Assembly: GCF_003054225.1 (NCBI RefSeq) | Contig: NZ_QBKQ01000003.1 | Coordinates: 62,001 to 126,000, forward strand | Source: Christiangramia gaetbulicola | GTDB lineage: Bacteria; Bacteroidota; Bacteroidia; Flavobacteriales; Flavobacteriaceae | Length of the DNA: 64,000 bases | Direction of reading: 5' to 3' | In this document: positions 27,550 through 36,697 of the stretch, in pieces | How the letters are laid out: each line of letters starts with the position of its first letter | Numbering within the stretch: position 1 is the stretch's first letter | Translations under genes and position numbers: made by a program | The notes under the pieces: generated by a model | What the model was told of the DNA's origin: nothing | Seen by the model: only the letters and a program-made list of their open reading frames with translations | Databases searched by the model: none

Positions 27550-27918
27550 ATGGTACAACAAGAGTCCAGACTAAAAGTAGCAGATAATACCGGAGCTAAA
27601 GAAGTTTTAGCTATCCGTGTATTAGGAGGTACAAAGAAAAGATACGCATCTGTTGGAGACAAGATCGTTGTCAGTGTAAAAGAAGCTACACCTAACGGGA
27701 ACATCAAGAAGGGTGCAGTTTCAACAGCAGTTGTTGTTCGTACCAGGAAAGAAGTTCGCAGACCAGACGGATCTTATATCCGTTTCGATGACAACGCATG
27801 TGTGTTATTAGGTCCTCAGGGAGAAATGCGCGGTACCCGTGTATTTGGTCCTGTAGCTCGTGAACTTCGTGATAAGCAATTCATGAAGATTGTATCATTG
27901 GCACCAGAAGTGCTTTAA
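27550..27918 (+). CDS. rplN: 50S ribosomal protein L14
   Basis: 122 residues, the exact family length. [23 protein letters not shown] opening (shown only in part here: [13 protein letters not shown]), and [15 protein letters not shown], then [14 protein letters not shown]14 is at the subunit interface and binds the silencing factor RsfS. First gene of the spc group. Confidence 0.98.
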   Translation: MVQQESRLKVADNTGAKEVLAIRVLGGTKKRYASVGDKIVVSVKEATPNGNIKKGAVSTAVVVRTRKEVRRPDGSYIRFDDNACVLLGPQGEMRGTRVFGPVARELRDKQFMKIVSLAPEVL

Positions 27919-27930
27919 TACATTAAGAAA

Positions 27931-28242
27931 ATGACGAAGCTTAAGATAAAATCAGGAGATACCGTTCGTGTAATTGCCGGAGACCATAAAGGTCAGGAAG
28001 GTAAAGTGCAGAAGGTACTTATTGAAAAGAATAAAGCCATTGTGGAAGGGGTTAATATGATTTCTAAACATGAGAAGCCTAGTGCTTCTAATCCACAAGG
28101 TGGAATTAAGGAGAAAGAAGCTCCTATCCATATTTCTAACCTTGCACTAATCGACAAGAATGGTGAAACTACCAGAGTTGGTTACAAGGAAGAGGATGGA
28201 AAGAAGGTGAGATTTTCCAAAAAATCTAATGAAGTAATATAG
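27931..28242 (+). CDS. rplX: 50S ribosomal protein L24
   Basis: 103 residues. KOW motif [20 protein letters not shown] at the N-terminus, and [20 protein letters not shown]. Assembly initiator for the large subunit. Two bases before rplE. Confidence 0.97.
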   Translation: MTKLKIKSGDTVRVIAGDHKGQEGKVQKVLIEKNKAIVEGVNMISKHEKPSASNPQGGIKEKEAPIHISNLALIDKNGETTRVGYKEEDGKKVRFSKKSNEVI

Positions 28243-28244
28243 TT

Positions 28245-28796
28245 ATGGCATACGTACCAAGACTTAGACAGGAATATAACGAGAGAGTGAAAAATGCTCT
28301 TAAGGAAGAATTCAGCTACTCCAATATTATGGAGGTGCCAAAACTTACGAAAATAGTAATTAGCCGTGGAGTTGGTGGAGCAGTGGCAGATAAAAAACTT
28401 ATCGATCACGCTGTAGACGAACTTACCGCGATCAGTGGTCAAAAAGCTGTGTCTACTATTTCGAAAAAGGATGTTGCATCGTTTAAGCTGCGTAAAGGAA
28501 TGCCAATTGGTGCTAAAGTTACTTTACGTGGATATAGAATGTATGAATTCTTAGATAGACTTATTACTACCGCGTTACCGCGTGTACGTGATTTTAACGG
28601 AATCAAATCTAATGGATTTGATGGTAGAGGTAACTACAACTTAGGGATCACTGAGCAGATCATTTTCCCTGAGATCGATATTGATGCAGTAAATAGAATT
28701 GCTGGTATGGATATCACTTTTGTTACGACTGCTGAAACCGATAAGGAAGCAAAAGCATTGTTAACAGAACTAGGATTACCTTTTAAAAAGAACTAA
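28245..28796 (+). CDS. rplE: 50S ribosomal protein L5
   Basis: 183 residues. Binds 5S rRNA and forms a subunit bridge. [19 protein letters not shown], then [17 protein letters not shown] and a C-terminal [19 protein letters not shown] are typical. In E. coli S8 represses the spc operon at the rplE start; no obvious S8-site mimic was identified here. Two bases before rpsN. Confidence 0.97.
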   Translation: MAYVPRLRQEYNERVKNALKEEFSYSNIMEVPKLTKIVISRGVGGAVADKKLIDHAVDELTAISGQKAVSTISKKDVASFKLRKGMPIGAKVTLRGYRMYEFLDRLITTALPRVRDFNGIKSNGFDGRGNYNLGITEQIIFPEIDIDAVNRIAGMDITFVTTAETDKEAKALLTELGLPFKKN

Positions 28797-28798
28797 TT

Positions 28799-29068
28799 AT
28801 GGCTAAAGAATCAATGAAAGCCCGTGAGGTAAAAAGACAGAAATTGGTAAAAAAGTATGCTGAAAAAAGAGCTGCGCTTAAAGAAGCCGGTGATTACGAA
28901 GGCCTACAGAAATTACCAAAGAACTCTTCTCCAGTTCGTTTACACAACAGATGTAAATTAACAGGTAGACCTAAAGGGTATATGAGACAATTTGGTCTTT
29001 CTCGAGTAATGTTCAGAGAAATGGCTAACCAGGGTCTTATTCCAGGGGTTAAGAAAGCAAGCTGGTAG
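28799..29068 (+). CDS. rpsN: 30S ribosomal protein S14, zinc-free long form
   Basis: 89 residues, the long C-minus form. Only one Cys ([15 protein letters not shown]) remains of the four that bind zinc in the short form, so it is zinc-independent. [17 protein letters not shown] opening and a terminal [11 protein letters not shown] are typical. S14 lies in the 30S head. The following gap of 61 bases before rpsH is larger than its neighbours and holds a short ORF. Confidence 0.97.
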   Translation: MAKESMKAREVKRQKLVKKYAEKRAALKEAGDYEGLQKLPKNSSPVRLHNRCKLTGRPKGYMRQFGLSRVMFREMANQGLIPGVKKASW

Positions 29069-29081
29069 AATTATAAATTGA

Positions 29082-29129
29082 ATGAAGGTTCATAAAAAAG
29101 TTGAAAACCACATTCGCAAATTAAGATAA
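29082..29129 (+). CDS. possible 15-codon ORF abutting rpsH
   Basis: MKVHKKVENHIRKLR, strongly basic, with its TAA stop at 29127-29129 touching the rpsH ATG at 29130. It nearly fills the rpsN-rpsH gap. It could be a coupled leader peptide for S8, or a chance ORF. No structure or promoter motif supports it further. Confidence 0.25.
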   Translation: MKVHKKVENHIRKLR

Positions 29130-29528
29130 ATGAATACAGATCCTATTGCAGATTATTTAACAAGAATCAGGAATGCTAATGCAGCAAACCACAGAGTAGT
29201 GGAAATTCCCGCTTCCAATGTTAAGAAAGAGATCACCAAGATATTATTCGATCAGGGATATATTCTTAGTTACAAGTTCGAAGATACTACCGCTCAGGGA
29301 ACTATCAAGATCGCTCTTAAGTATGATAAACTAACTAAAGAGCCGGTAATTAAGAAAATTCAAAGAATAAGTAAACCTGGTTTACGTAAATACGCCGGAT
29401 CAACTGAGATCCCAAGAATCCTTAACGGTCTTGGAATTGCTATCGTTTCTACGTCTCACGGAGTGATGACTGGAAAACAGGCAAAAGCTGAAAAAGTTGG
29501 TGGTGAGGTATTGTGCTACGTTTACTAA
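29130..29528 (+). CDS. rpsH: 30S ribosomal protein S8
   Basis: 132 residues. DPIADYLTRIRNANAANHRVV opening (first part DPIADYLTRIRNA) and the C-terminal rRNA-binding loop with STSHGVMTGKQAKAEKVGGE. S8 binds the central domain of 16S rRNA and autoregulates the spc operon in E. coli. Confidence 0.98.
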   Translation: MNTDPIADYLTRIRNANAANHRVVEIPASNVKKEITKILFDQGYILSYKFEDTTAQGTIKIALKYDKLTKEPVIKKIQRISKPGLRKYAGSTEIPRILNGLGIAIVSTSHGVMTGKQAKAEKVGGEVLCYVY

Positions 29529-29547
29529 TACTTAAAAGACTAAAGAA

Positions 29548-30090
29548 ATGTCAAGAATAGGTAAAAGCCCAATTACGATTCCAGAAGGTGTGACAGTAGA
29601 GCACAAAGATGGTCTTGTAACGGTAAAAGGAAAATTAGGAGAACTTAAGCAGCTAGTAAATGACATCGATGTAAAAATCGAAGATAATGTTATTACTTTC
29701 GAGCGTTCTTCAGACAAAAGTGATCAGAAAGCTAAACATGGTTTATATCGTGCGTTAGTTAACAATATGATTGAGGGAGTTACAAACGGATATACTAAAT
29801 CTCTTGAATTAGTAGGTGTAGGTTACCGTGCGAGCAACCAGGGTAATAAGTTAGACCTTGCGGTTGGTTATTCCCATAATATTGTACTAGATTTGGCTCC
29901 GGAAATTAAGGTGGAGACTATATCAGAAAAAGGTAAGAACCCTATCGTAAAGCTTACTTCTTATGATAAACAACTTGTAGGACAAGTTGCGGCGAAGATC
30001 CGTTCATTCAGAAAGCCTGAACCATACAAAGGAAAAGGTATTAAGTTTGTAGGAGAGCAATTGAGAAGAAAAGCAGGTAAATCAGCTTAA
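29548..30090 (+). CDS. rplF: 50S ribosomal protein L6
   Basis: 180 residues, two similar alpha/beta domains. MSRIGKSPITIPEGVTVEH opening and the C-terminal KIRSFRKPEPYKGKGIKFVG signature are intact. L6 binds near the sarcin-ricin loop, where EF-G docks. Usual position between S8 and L18. Confidence 0.98.
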   Translation: MSRIGKSPITIPEGVTVEHKDGLVTVKGKLGELKQLVNDIDVKIEDNVITFERSSDKSDQKAKHGLYRALVNNMIEGVTNGYTKSLELVGVGYRASNQGNKLDLAVGYSHNIVLDLAPEIKVETISEKGKNPIVKLTSYDKQLVGQVAAKIRSFRKPEPYKGKGIKFVGEQLRRKAGKSA

Positions 30091-30102
30091 TAAAGTTTAG
30101 TT

Positions 30103-30459
30103 ATGGCAGTGTCAAAACAAGATAGAAGAAATAAAATCAGAAAACGTATCCGTAAGGATATCGTTGGAACAACAAGCCGTCCTAGATTATCTGTTTTTAG
30201 AAGTAATAGAGAAATTTATGCTCAGATCATCGACGACGTAGAAGGTAAGACCTTAGCTTCAGCTTCTTCAAGAGATAAAGAAATCGCTACTGCTTCTGCA
30301 GATAGAAAAGAGCAGGCTCAAATGGTTGGAAAAGCCATTGCAGAGAAAGCGAAGAAAGCCGGAATAGATACGATCTCTTTTGATAGAGGTGGTTATTTAT
30401 ATCACGGTAGAGTTAAATCATTAGCAGAAGGTGCTCGCGAAGGAGGACTAAAATTCTAG
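30103..30459 (+). CDS. rplR: 50S ribosomal protein L18
   Basis: 118 residues. R-rich N-terminus ([18 protein letters not shown]), [20 protein letters not shown] and a C-terminal [20 protein letters not shown]. 5S rRNA-binding protein. Six bases before rpsE. Confidence 0.98.
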   Translation: MAVSKQDRRNKIRKRIRKDIVGTTSRPRLSVFRSNREIYAQIIDDVEGKTLASASSRDKEIATASADRKEQAQMVGKAIAEKAKKAGIDTISFDRGGYLYHGRVKSLAEGAREGGLKF

Positions 30460-30465
30460 AAAATT

Positions 30466-30990
30466 ATGTATCAAGATTATAAAAACGTAGAACATGTAAA
30501 ACCAGGAGGTCTTGAATTAAAAGATCGTTTGGTTGGAGTACAACGTGTTACTAAGGTTACAAAAGGTGGTAGAGCATTTGGATTCTCTGCTATTGTTGTA
30601 GTTGGAGATGAGAATGGCGTAGTTGGACAGGGACTTGGAAAATCCAAGGAGGTTGCAGACGCTATCTCTAAAGCGGTAGAAGATGCTAAGAAAAATCTGG
30701 TACGCATTCCTTTGCATAAAGGAACTTTACCTCACGAACAAAAAGGTAAGTACGGTGGAGCAAGAGTAATGTTGCTTCCAGCTGCTGCCGGTACCGGTAT
30801 TATTGCTGGTGGTGCGATTCGTGCGGTATTGGAATCTGTAGGAGTACATGATGTACTTTCTAAGAACCAGGGATCTTCGAACCCTCACAACGTGGTAAAA
30901 GCTACTTTTGATGCCTTACTACAATTAAGAAGCGCTGAAACTGTTGCAAAACAAAGAGGTGTTTCATTGGAAAAGGTTTTTAAAGGATAA
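30466..30990 (+). CDS. rpsE: 30S ribosomal protein S5
   Basis: 174 residues. A double-stranded-RNA-binding-like fold with [18 protein letters not shown] and the loop [14 protein letters not shown], then [22 protein letters not shown]5 helps control decoding fidelity and 30S maturation. Its last codons overlap the frame of a longer upstream extension of rpmD that is unlikely to be used. Confidence 0.97.
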
Positions 30991-31003
30991 ATCAAGGAAT
31001 AAG

Positions 31004-31186
31004 ATGGGAAAGATAAAAGTCACAAAAGTAAAAAGTGCGATCAACCGCACGAAGAATCAAAAGCTTGTTCTTGAGTCATTAGGACTTAAAAGAATCGGGC
31101 AGACGGTTGAGCATGACGATACGCCAAACATCCTTGGTATGGTAAATAAAGTTAAACACTTAGTTTCTGTTGAAGAAACAAAATAA
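31004..31186 (+). CDS. rpmD: 50S ribosomal protein L30
   Basis: 60 residues when started at the ATG at 31004 ([16 protein letters not shown]), which is the family length and leaves a 13-base gap after rpsE. The in-frame ATG at 30944 would add 20 residues inside rpsE and is rejected. [19 protein letters not shown] and the C-terminal [10 protein letters not shown] are typical. Confidence 0.96.
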   Translation: MGKIKVTKVKSAINRTKNQKLVLESLGLKRIGQTVEHDDTPNILGMVNKVKHLVSVEETK

Positions 31187-31195
31187 TAATCTCTC

Positions 31196-31648
31196 ATGGA
31201 TTTAAGTAACTTAAAACCTGCAGAAGGTTCAGTTAGAAAAAATAGCAAGCGAATTGGTCGTGGTGAAGGATCTGGTAAAGGTGGAACCGCTACCAGAGGT
31301 CACAAAGGTGCCAAGTCACGTTCAGGTTATTCTAAAAAGATTGGTTTTGAAGGTGGGCAGATGCCACTTCAAAGACGTGTTCCAAAATTTGGATTCACTA
31401 ACAGAAATCGTAAAGTATACCAGGGTATTAACCTTGATACTCTTCAGGCTCTTGTAGATGAAGGGAGAATTAAGGATACAGTGGATATGGACGTTTTAGC
31501 TGAAAACGGTCTTGCTGGAAGAAACGAGCTTGTTAAGATATTAGGTAGAGGTGAATTAAAGGCAAAGTTGAAAATATCTGTTCATAAATTTACGGCCTCA
31601 GCGAAAGAAGCTATCGAAGCTGCCGGAGGTGAAGTTGTTACTTTATAA
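31196..31648 (+). CDS. rplO: 50S ribosomal protein L15
   Basis: 150 residues. Gly/Arg-rich N-terminal extension (RIGRGEGSGKGGTATRGHKG) that threads into 23S rRNA, then GGQMPLQRRVPKFGF and a C-terminal globular domain ending IEAAGGEVVTL. Precedes secY by 11 bases, the conserved arrangement. Confidence 0.97.
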   Translation: MDLSNLKPAEGSVRKNSKRIGRGEGSGKGGTATRGHKGAKSRSGYSKKIGFEGGQMPLQRRVPKFGFTNRNRKVYQGINLDTLQALVDEGRIKDTVDMDVLAENGLAGRNELVKILGRGELKAKLKISVHKFTASAKEAIEAAGGEVVTL

Positions 31649-31659
31649 TAGATAATCAA

Positions 31660-32997
31660 ATGAAATTCATCAATACGATTAAGAATATTTGGAAAATCGA
31701 GGAGCTAAAAAATAGAATTTTAGTTACCCTCGGTTTGCTTTTGGTATATCGTTTCGGTGCACAGGTTGTGCTTCCCGGAATTGATGCAGCTCAGCTTTCA
31801 AATCTGGCGAACCAAACAGACAGTGGTCTTCTAGGGCTTCTTAACGCTTTTACCGGAGGTGCGTTTTCTAACGCCTCCGTATTTGCATTAGGGATCATGC
31901 CTTACATCTCTGCTTCTATTGTGGTTCAATTGATGGGGATTGCAATTCCTTATCTTCAGAAACTTCAGAAAGAAGGAGAAAGCGGGCGTAAGAAGATTAA
32001 TCAGATCACACGTTGGTTAACAATCGCAATTACCCTGGTACAGGGACCTGGTTATATTTATAACCTGTTCGCAACACTACCAGGAGAAGCGTTCCTATTA
32101 GGAGATAACATCACCTTTGTTGTTTCATCGGTAATTATCCTAACAACAGGAACCATTTTCGCGATGTGGCTGGGTGAGAAGATCACAGATAAGGGTATTG
32201 GTAACGGTATTTCATTATTGATTATGGTTGGTATTATCGCCACCCTGCCTCAAGCCTTTATTCAGGAATTCGCTTCAAGAGTATTTGAATCGAATGGTGG
32301 TCTGGTAATGATACTGATTGAATTAGTTATCTGGTTTGCCATCATTATGGCATCAGTTATGCTGGTTATGGCGGTGCGTCAAATTCCGGTGCAGTATGCC
32401 AGAAGATCTGCCTCAGGTGGATATGAAAAGAATGTTTTCGGATCAAGACAATACATTCCGTTAAAACTGAATGCTTCAGGAGTTATGCCTATCATCTTTG
32501 CTCAGGCAATTATGTTCATACCTGTTGCTGTAGCTGGTCTTTCAGATTCAGATACTGCTCAGGGAGTAACTGCTGCATTTCAGAATATATTCGGATTTTG
32601 GTATAATCTTGTGTTCGCTATATTGATAATAATATTTACTTATTTCTATACAGCGATCACTGTTCCAACAAATAAAATGGCTGATGATCTTAAAAGAAGC
32701 GGTGGATTTATTCCTGGGATTCGTCCGGGGACTGAAACTGCTGAATACTTAGATCGTATCATGTCTCAGATAACTCTTCCAGGATCTATATTCCTGGCGC
32801 TTATTGCAGTGTTCCCTGCGATAGTATTCTCTTTGCTGGGTGTACAGCAAGGTTGGGCGTTATTCTTTGGAGGTACCTCGCTTTTAATTATGGTTGGAGT
32901 TGCAATAGATACTATGCAGCAGGTAAATTCATACTTGTTGAATAGGCACTATGACGGACTAATGAAAACAGGTAAAAACAGAAAAGCAGTAGCGTAA
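31660..32997 (+). CDS. secY: protein translocase channel subunit SecY
   Basis: 445 residues with ten hydrophobic helices, the plasma-membrane protein-conducting channel used with SecE and SecA. Family landmarks: the plug-region [37 protein letters not shown] loop (first part YARRSASGG), [22 protein letters not shown] (around residue 330) and the C-terminal [14 protein letters not shown]. No adk or map lies between secY and infA; infA follows after two bases. Confidence 0.98.
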   Translation: MKFINTIKNIWKIEELKNRILVTLGLLLVYRFGAQVVLPGIDAAQLSNLANQTDSGLLGLLNAFTGGAFSNASVFALGIMPYISASIVVQLMGIAIPYLQKLQKEGESGRKKINQITRWLTIAITLVQGPGYIYNLFATLPGEAFLLGDNITFVVSSVIILTTGTIFAMWLGEKITDKGIGNGISLLIMVGIIATLPQAFIQEFASRVFESNGGLVMILIELVIWFAIIMASVMLVMAVRQIPVQYARRSASGGYEKNVFGSRQYIPLKLNASGVMPIIFAQAIMFIPVAVAGLSDSDTAQGVTAAFQNIFGFWYNLVFAILIIIFTYFYTAITVPTNKMADDLKRSGGFIPGIRPGTETAEYLDRIMSQITLPGSIFLALIAVFPAIVFSLLGVQQGWALFFGGTSLLIMVGVAIDTMQQVNSYLLNRHYDGLMKTGKNRKAVA

Positions 32998-32999
32998 TT

Positions 33000-33215
33000 A
33001 TGGCAAAGCAAGCAGCAATAGAACAGGATGGAACTATTATTGAAGCATTGTCTAATGCAATGTTTCGTGTAGAACTTGAAAATGGTCACGTAGTGACTGC
33101 CCATATCTCCGGGAAGATGCGTATGCATTACATTAAATTGTTGCCAGGAGATAAGGTAAAACTGGAAATGAGTCCTTACGATTTAACTAAGGCTCGAATA
33201 ACTTACAGATACTAA
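33000..33215 (+). CDS. infA: translation initiation factor IF-1
   Basis: 71 residues, one S1/OB domain: [38 protein letters not shown], then [22 protein letters not shown]-1 occupies the 30S A site during initiation. Only two bases after secY. It is followed by a 117-base gap with a promoter-like motif and a short ORF before rpmJ. Confidence 0.98.
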   Translation: MAKQAAIEQDGTIIEALSNAMFRVELENGHVVTAHISGKMRMHYIKLLPGDKVKLEMSPYDLTKARITYRY

Positions 33216-33247
33216 AAAGTAATTTTCAGCCTTTTATAAATTTTTTA

Positions 33248-33255
33248 TACTTTTG
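33248..33255 (+). promoter_or_regulatory. candidate internal promoter for rpmJ-rplQ
   Basis: TACTTTTG is a full match to TAnnTTTG. The -33 region 19 bases upstream reads TTTC rather than TTTG. The predicted start near 33261 is ten bases before a 21-codon ORF. It could drive the alpha-operon genes independently of the main promoter. Confidence 0.5.
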
Positions 33256-33270
33256 CACTCTGAAAAATTT

Positions 33271-33336
33271 ATGACGGCTAAAAATTTCACAGAAAGAGTT
33301 AATGCTCTGCCTGTGAATAAAAAAGAGATAAGATGA
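33271..33336 (+). CDS. possible 21-codon leader ORF overlapping rpmJ
   Basis: Starts [14 protein letters not shown] and ends with a TGA that overlaps the rpmJ ATG (ATGA), the arrangement of translationally coupled genes. It follows a promoter-like motif by 16 bases. The peptide resembles nothing known to me. It may set translation of rpmJ or may be a remnant. Confidence 0.35.
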   Translation: MTAKNFTERVNALPVNKKEIR

Positions 33337-33449
33337 AAGTTAGAGCATCAATAAAAAAGAGAAGTGCCGACTGCAAAATTGTACGCAGAAAAGGGCGCCT
33401 TTACGTAATTAACAAAAAGAATCCTAGATTTAAACAAAGACAAGGCTAA
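33333..33449 (+). CDS. rpmJ: 50S ribosomal protein L36, zinc-free form
   Basis: 38 residues: begins [15 protein letters not shown] and ends [12 protein letters not shown]. It has one Cys in place of the three Cys and one His that bind zinc in the C-plus form, so it is the C-minus (zinc-independent) type. Only two bases separate the stop from rpsM. L36 is the smallest large-subunit protein and stabilises the L7/L12 stalk base region. Confidence 0.95.
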   Translation: MKVRASIKKRSADCKIVRRKGRLYVINKKNPRFKQRQG

Positions 33450-33451
33450 TT

Positions 33452-33826
33452 ATGGCAAGAATTGCAGGGGTAGATATTCCCAAACAAAAGCGAGGAGTTA
33501 TAGCGTTGACCTATATCTTCGGAATTGGCAGAAGCAGGGCTCAAGAGATACTTGCACAGGCTAAAGTAGACGAAAGCAAGAAAGTTTCAGAATGGGACGA
33601 TGAGGAGATCGGAAAGATCCGTGAAGCCGTTGGTCAGTTTACAATCGAAGGTGAGTTGCGTACTGAAGTTCAGATGAGCATCAAACGTCTTATGGACATT
33701 GGATGTTACAGAGGTATCCGTCACAGAGCTGGATTACCTTTAAGAGGTCAGAGAACCAAGAACAACTCCAGAACCAGAAAAGGAAGAAGAAAAACAGTTG
33801 CTAACAAGAAAAAAGCGACTAAATAG
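33452..33826 (+). CDS. rpsM: 30S ribosomal protein S13
   Basis: 124 residues. [21 protein letters not shown] opening (first part [14 protein letters not shown]), a helix-two-turn-helix [13 protein letters not shown], and the basic tail [18 protein letters not shown] that contacts P-site tRNA. First large gene of the alpha operon, preceded by rpmJ. Confidence 0.98.
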   Translation: MARIAGVDIPKQKRGVIALTYIFGIGRSRAQEILAQAKVDESKKVSEWDDEEIGKIREAVGQFTIEGELRTEVQMSIKRLMDIGCYRGIRHRAGLPLRGQRTKNNSRTRKGRRKTVANKKKATK

Positions 33827-33834
33827 TAAGTAGT

Positions 33835-34239
33835 ATGGCAAAGAAAGCAAATCAAAAGGCCGGTAAAACTCAGAAGAAACGTAAAGTGACCGTTGAAGCA
33901 AACGGGGAAGCTCACGTTACTGCTTCTTTCAACAACATCATTATTTCTCTTACCAACAAAAAGGGAGATGTTGTAGCATGGTCATCTGCAGGGAAGATGG
34001 GTTTTAGAGGATCTAAGAAAAATACTCCTTACGCTGCACAGCTAGCTGCTGAAGATGCTTCTAAAGTAGCTCACGAAGCTGGATTGCGTAAAGTAAAAGT
34101 ATATGTAAAAGGTCCAGGAAACGGAAGAGAATCTGCAATTAGATCTATCCATAACAATGGTATAGAAGTGACTGAGATTATCGATGTAACTCCGCTTCCA
34201 CACAACGGTTGTCGTCCACCAAAGAGACGTAGAGTTTAA
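33835..34239 (+). CDS. rpsK: 30S ribosomal protein S11
   Basis: 134 residues. [21 protein letters not shown] and [18 protein letters not shown] are typical, and the C-terminus ends [18 protein letters not shown]. Located on the 30S platform near the E-site mRNA. Eight bases after rpsM. Confidence 0.98.
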   Translation: MAKKANQKAGKTQKKRKVTVEANGEAHVTASFNNIIISLTNKKGDVVAWSSAGKMGFRGSKKNTPYAAQLAAEDASKVAHEAGLRKVKVYVKGPGNGRESAIRSIHNNGIEVTEIIDVTPLPHNGCRPPKRRRV

Positions 34240-34322
34240 TTAATTTTATTAATAGGAGAGGATTTAGATTATCGAAGGACTAATGCCTTAATTCATAATC
34301 CCTTTCTAAAACAACAATAGTA

Positions 34323-34928
34323 ATGGCAAGATATACTGGTCCAAAAACTAAAATAGCCCGTAAATTCGGTGAAGCTATTTTTGGAGACGACAAATCTTTC
34401 GAAAAAAGAAATTATCCTCCAGGACAGCACGGTAACAACCGTCGTCGTGGAAAAAAATCAGAATATGCAATCCAGTTAATGGAGAAGCAAAAAGCCAAGT
34501 ATACTTATGGTATCCTTGAGCGTCAATTCCGCAATATGTTCGAAAAAGCAACCCGTGCCCAGGGAATTACTGGTGAGGTTCTTCTTCAACTTTGCGAATC
34601 CCGTTTAGATAACGTAGTGTACCGTATGGGAGTTGCTCCATCAAGAAGAGCTGCCCGTCAGTTAGTTGGTCACCGTCACATCACTGTAAACGGAGAATTA
34701 GTTAACATCCCTTCTTACCACCTTAAGGCTGGTGATGTTGTTGGTGTTAGAGAAAAATCTAAATCACTTGCTGTGATTCAGGAGTCATTATCAAATAACA
34801 GCAGTGTTTACGAATGGATTACCTGGAATTCAGAGAAGAAAGAAGGAACTTTCGTTTCAGTACCTGGAAGAGTCCAGATTCCTGAAAACATTAATGAACA
34901 ATTTATAGTCGAATTATATTCGAAATAA
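34323..34928 (+). CDS. rpsD: 30S ribosomal protein S4, zinc-free form
   Basis: 201 residues. Lacks the N-terminal zinc-binding cysteines found in the C-plus form, and has the [19 protein letters not shown] segment and an S4 RNA-binding domain ([30 protein letters not shown]). It starts 16S assembly and in E. coli represses the alpha operon. The preceding 83-base gap holds no clear pseudoknot that I can identify. Confidence 0.98.
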   Translation: MARYTGPKTKIARKFGEAIFGDDKSFEKRNYPPGQHGNNRRRGKKSEYAIQLMEKQKAKYTYGILERQFRNMFEKATRAQGITGEVLLQLCESRLDNVVYRMGVAPSRRAARQLVGHRHITVNGELVNIPSYHLKAGDVVGVREKSKSLAVIQESLSNNSSVYEWITWNSEKKEGTFVSVPGRVQIPENINEQFIVELYSK

Positions 34929-34950
34929 TAATTCACACAGAAGTCGAAAT

Positions 34951-35943
34951 ATGGCAATACTAAATTTTCAGAAGCCCGATAAAGTAATAATGATTGATTC
35001 AACCGATTTCGAAGGGAAATTTGAATTTCGCCCTTTGGAACCAGGTTACGGATTAACCGTTGGTAATGCTTTAAGACGAGTGCTTTTATCTTCTTTGGAA
35101 GGTTTCGCGATCACTTCAGTACGAATTGAAGGTGTAGATCACGAATTCTCAACCATCGCAGGTGTAGTGGAAGATGTAACCGAGATAATCCTTAACCTGA
35201 AACAGATCAGATTTAAAAGGCAGATCGATGAGATCGATAACGAATCGGTTACTATTTCAGTTTCGGGAGAAGAGCAGTTAACTGCCGGTCACTTCCAGAA
35301 ATTCATTTCAGGTTTTCAAGTTCTTAATCCAGATCTAGTGATCTGTCATATGGACAAAAAAGTAAGCCTGAACATGGAAATTACTATCGAGAAAGGTAGA
35401 GGTTACGTTCCGGCTGAAGAAAACAAGAAAGCCAATGCTCCACTAGGCACAATATTCACAGATTCTATTTACACTCCTATAAAGAATGTAAAGTATAGTA
35501 TCGAGAACTATCGTGTTGAGCAGAAGACTGACTATGAAAAACTGGTATTCGAAATTATCAGTGATGGTTCTATTCATCCAAAAGATGCATTGACCGAAGC
35601 AGCTAAGACGCTTATCCACCACTTCATGTTATTCTCTGATGAGAGAATCACTCTTGAAGCAGATGAGATCGCACAAACTGAAACTTATGATGAAGAATCT
35701 CTTCACATGAGACAGCTTCTTAAGACGAAGTTGGTAGATCTTGATCTTTCAGTGAGAGCTTTAAATTGTCTTAAAGCAGCTGAAGTTGATACTTTAGGAG
35801 ACCTTGTTTCTTACAACAAAAATGATTTGATGAAGTTTAGAAACTTCGGTAAAAAATCTCTTACCGAACTTGAAGAGCTTGTAAGCAATAAAGGTTTAAA
35901 CTTTGGTATGGACCTTTCAAAATATAAACTAGATAAAGACTAA
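34951..35943 (+). CDS. rpoA: RNA polymerase alpha subunit
   Basis: 330 residues. N-terminal dimerisation domain with [25 protein letters not shown] (first part [16 protein letters not shown]) and [19 protein letters not shown], and a C-terminal DNA/activator-binding domain with [20 protein letters not shown] and [14 protein letters not shown]. Normal length. Conserved position between rpsD and rplQ. Confidence 0.98.
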   Translation: MAILNFQKPDKVIMIDSTDFEGKFEFRPLEPGYGLTVGNALRRVLLSSLEGFAITSVRIEGVDHEFSTIAGVVEDVTEIILNLKQIRFKRQIDEIDNESVTISVSGEEQLTAGHFQKFISGFQVLNPDLVICHMDKKVSLNMEITIEKGRGYVPAEENKKANAPLGTIFTDSIYTPIKNVKYSIENYRVEQKTDYEKLVFEIISDGSIHPKDALTEAAKTLIHHFMLFSDERITLEADEIAQTETYDEESLHMRQLLKTKLVDLDLSVRALNCLKAAEVDTLGDLVSYNKNDLMKFRNFGKKSLTELEELVSNKGLNFGMDLSKYKLDKD

Positions 35944-36039
35944 GCTGGAAATTAATTTCGGCTGAAATTTAAAAATAAATAACCGTCATAATTTGCTCCT
36001 CAAAGTGAGTTGCAGCAAGATGATGAAATATAAAATGTC

Positions 36040-36582
36040 ATGAGACACGGAAAGAAGACGAATCATTTAGGTAGACAAACTGCACATCGTAAGGCAATGC
36101 TTGCGAACATGGCATGTTCCCTAATTGAGCACAAGCGAATCAATACTACTGTCGCTAAAGCTAAAGCTCTTAAAGTATTTGTAGAGCCTCTAGTAACAAA
36201 ATCTAAAGAAGATACTACGCATAACAGACGTATCGTATTTAGTAAGCTAAGAAGCAAGGAAGCAGTAAGTGAACTGTTTCGTGAGGTAGCTCCTAAAGTA
36301 GGAGATCGTCCAGGAGGTTATACCAGAGTTATTAAACTTGGTAGTCGTCTTGGTGATGCTGCAGAGATGGCGCTTGTAGAGCTTGTAGACTTCAACGAAA
36401 CCTACAACGTAGGAGAGAAGCCTAAGAAGAAAAAATCTACTCGTCGTGCTGGTAAGAAGAAGACTGAAGATACAGCTTCTACTGCACAGCCTAAAGAAGC
36501 TTCTGCAAAAGAAACTAAAAAAGAAGAGCCAAAGGCTGAAGAGTCTAAGGCTGAAAAAAAGGACGATAAAAAAGAAGAATAG
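36040..36582 (+). CDS. rplQ: 50S ribosomal protein L17 with a charged C-terminal extension
   Basis: 180 residues, about 55 more than the E. coli protein. The L17 core ([59 protein letters not shown]) ends near residue 127. The rest is a low-complexity tail rich in Lys, Glu, Ala and Thr ([13 protein letters not shown], then repeated ESKAEEK-like units). Such tails occur in some Bacteroidota and are of unknown use. Last gene of the supercluster; a strong terminator follows 29 bases later. Confidence 0.96.
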   Translation: MRHGKKTNHLGRQTAHRKAMLANMACSLIEHKRINTTVAKAKALKVFVEPLVTKSKEDTTHNRRIVFSKLRSKEAVSELFREVAPKVGDRPGGYTRVIKLGSRLGDAAEMALVELVDFNETYNVGEKPKKKKSTRRAGKKKTEDTASTAQPKEASAKETKKEEPKAEESKAEKKDDKKEE

Positions 36583-36610
36583 TAATGATTCTAATTACCG
36601 CCTAAATTTT

Positions 36611-36641
36611 AAAAGGATAAGCTTTAATAGTTTATCCTTTT
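36611..36641 (+). terminator. terminator after rplQ
   Basis: A 10-bp stem AAAAGGATAA/TTATCCTTTT with an 11-base loop, followed by a T tract. It closes the ribosomal supercluster. Confidence 0.85.
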
Positions 36642-36664
36642 TTTATACCCAGTAATTAATTGAT

Positions 36665-36672
36665 TAAATTTG
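36665..36672 (+). promoter_or_regulatory. candidate carA promoter (-7 element)
   Basis: TAAATTTG is a full match to TAnnTTTG, 26 bases before the carA ATG. The -33 position reads TTTA, one base off TTTG. Confidence 0.45.
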
Positions 36673-36697
36673 CCGCAACAGCAACTATAACACAACT

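Noticed and set aside
30944-31003. Longer start for rpmD
   Set aside because: It lies inside rpsE and would add 20 residues to a protein of fixed length; the ATG at 31004 gives the normal 60 residues.
36005-36043. Very short ORF whose stop overlaps the rplQ ATG
   Set aside because: Only 7 codons from ATG, or 12 from a GTG. Expected by chance and without promoter or structure, unlike the three longer cases.
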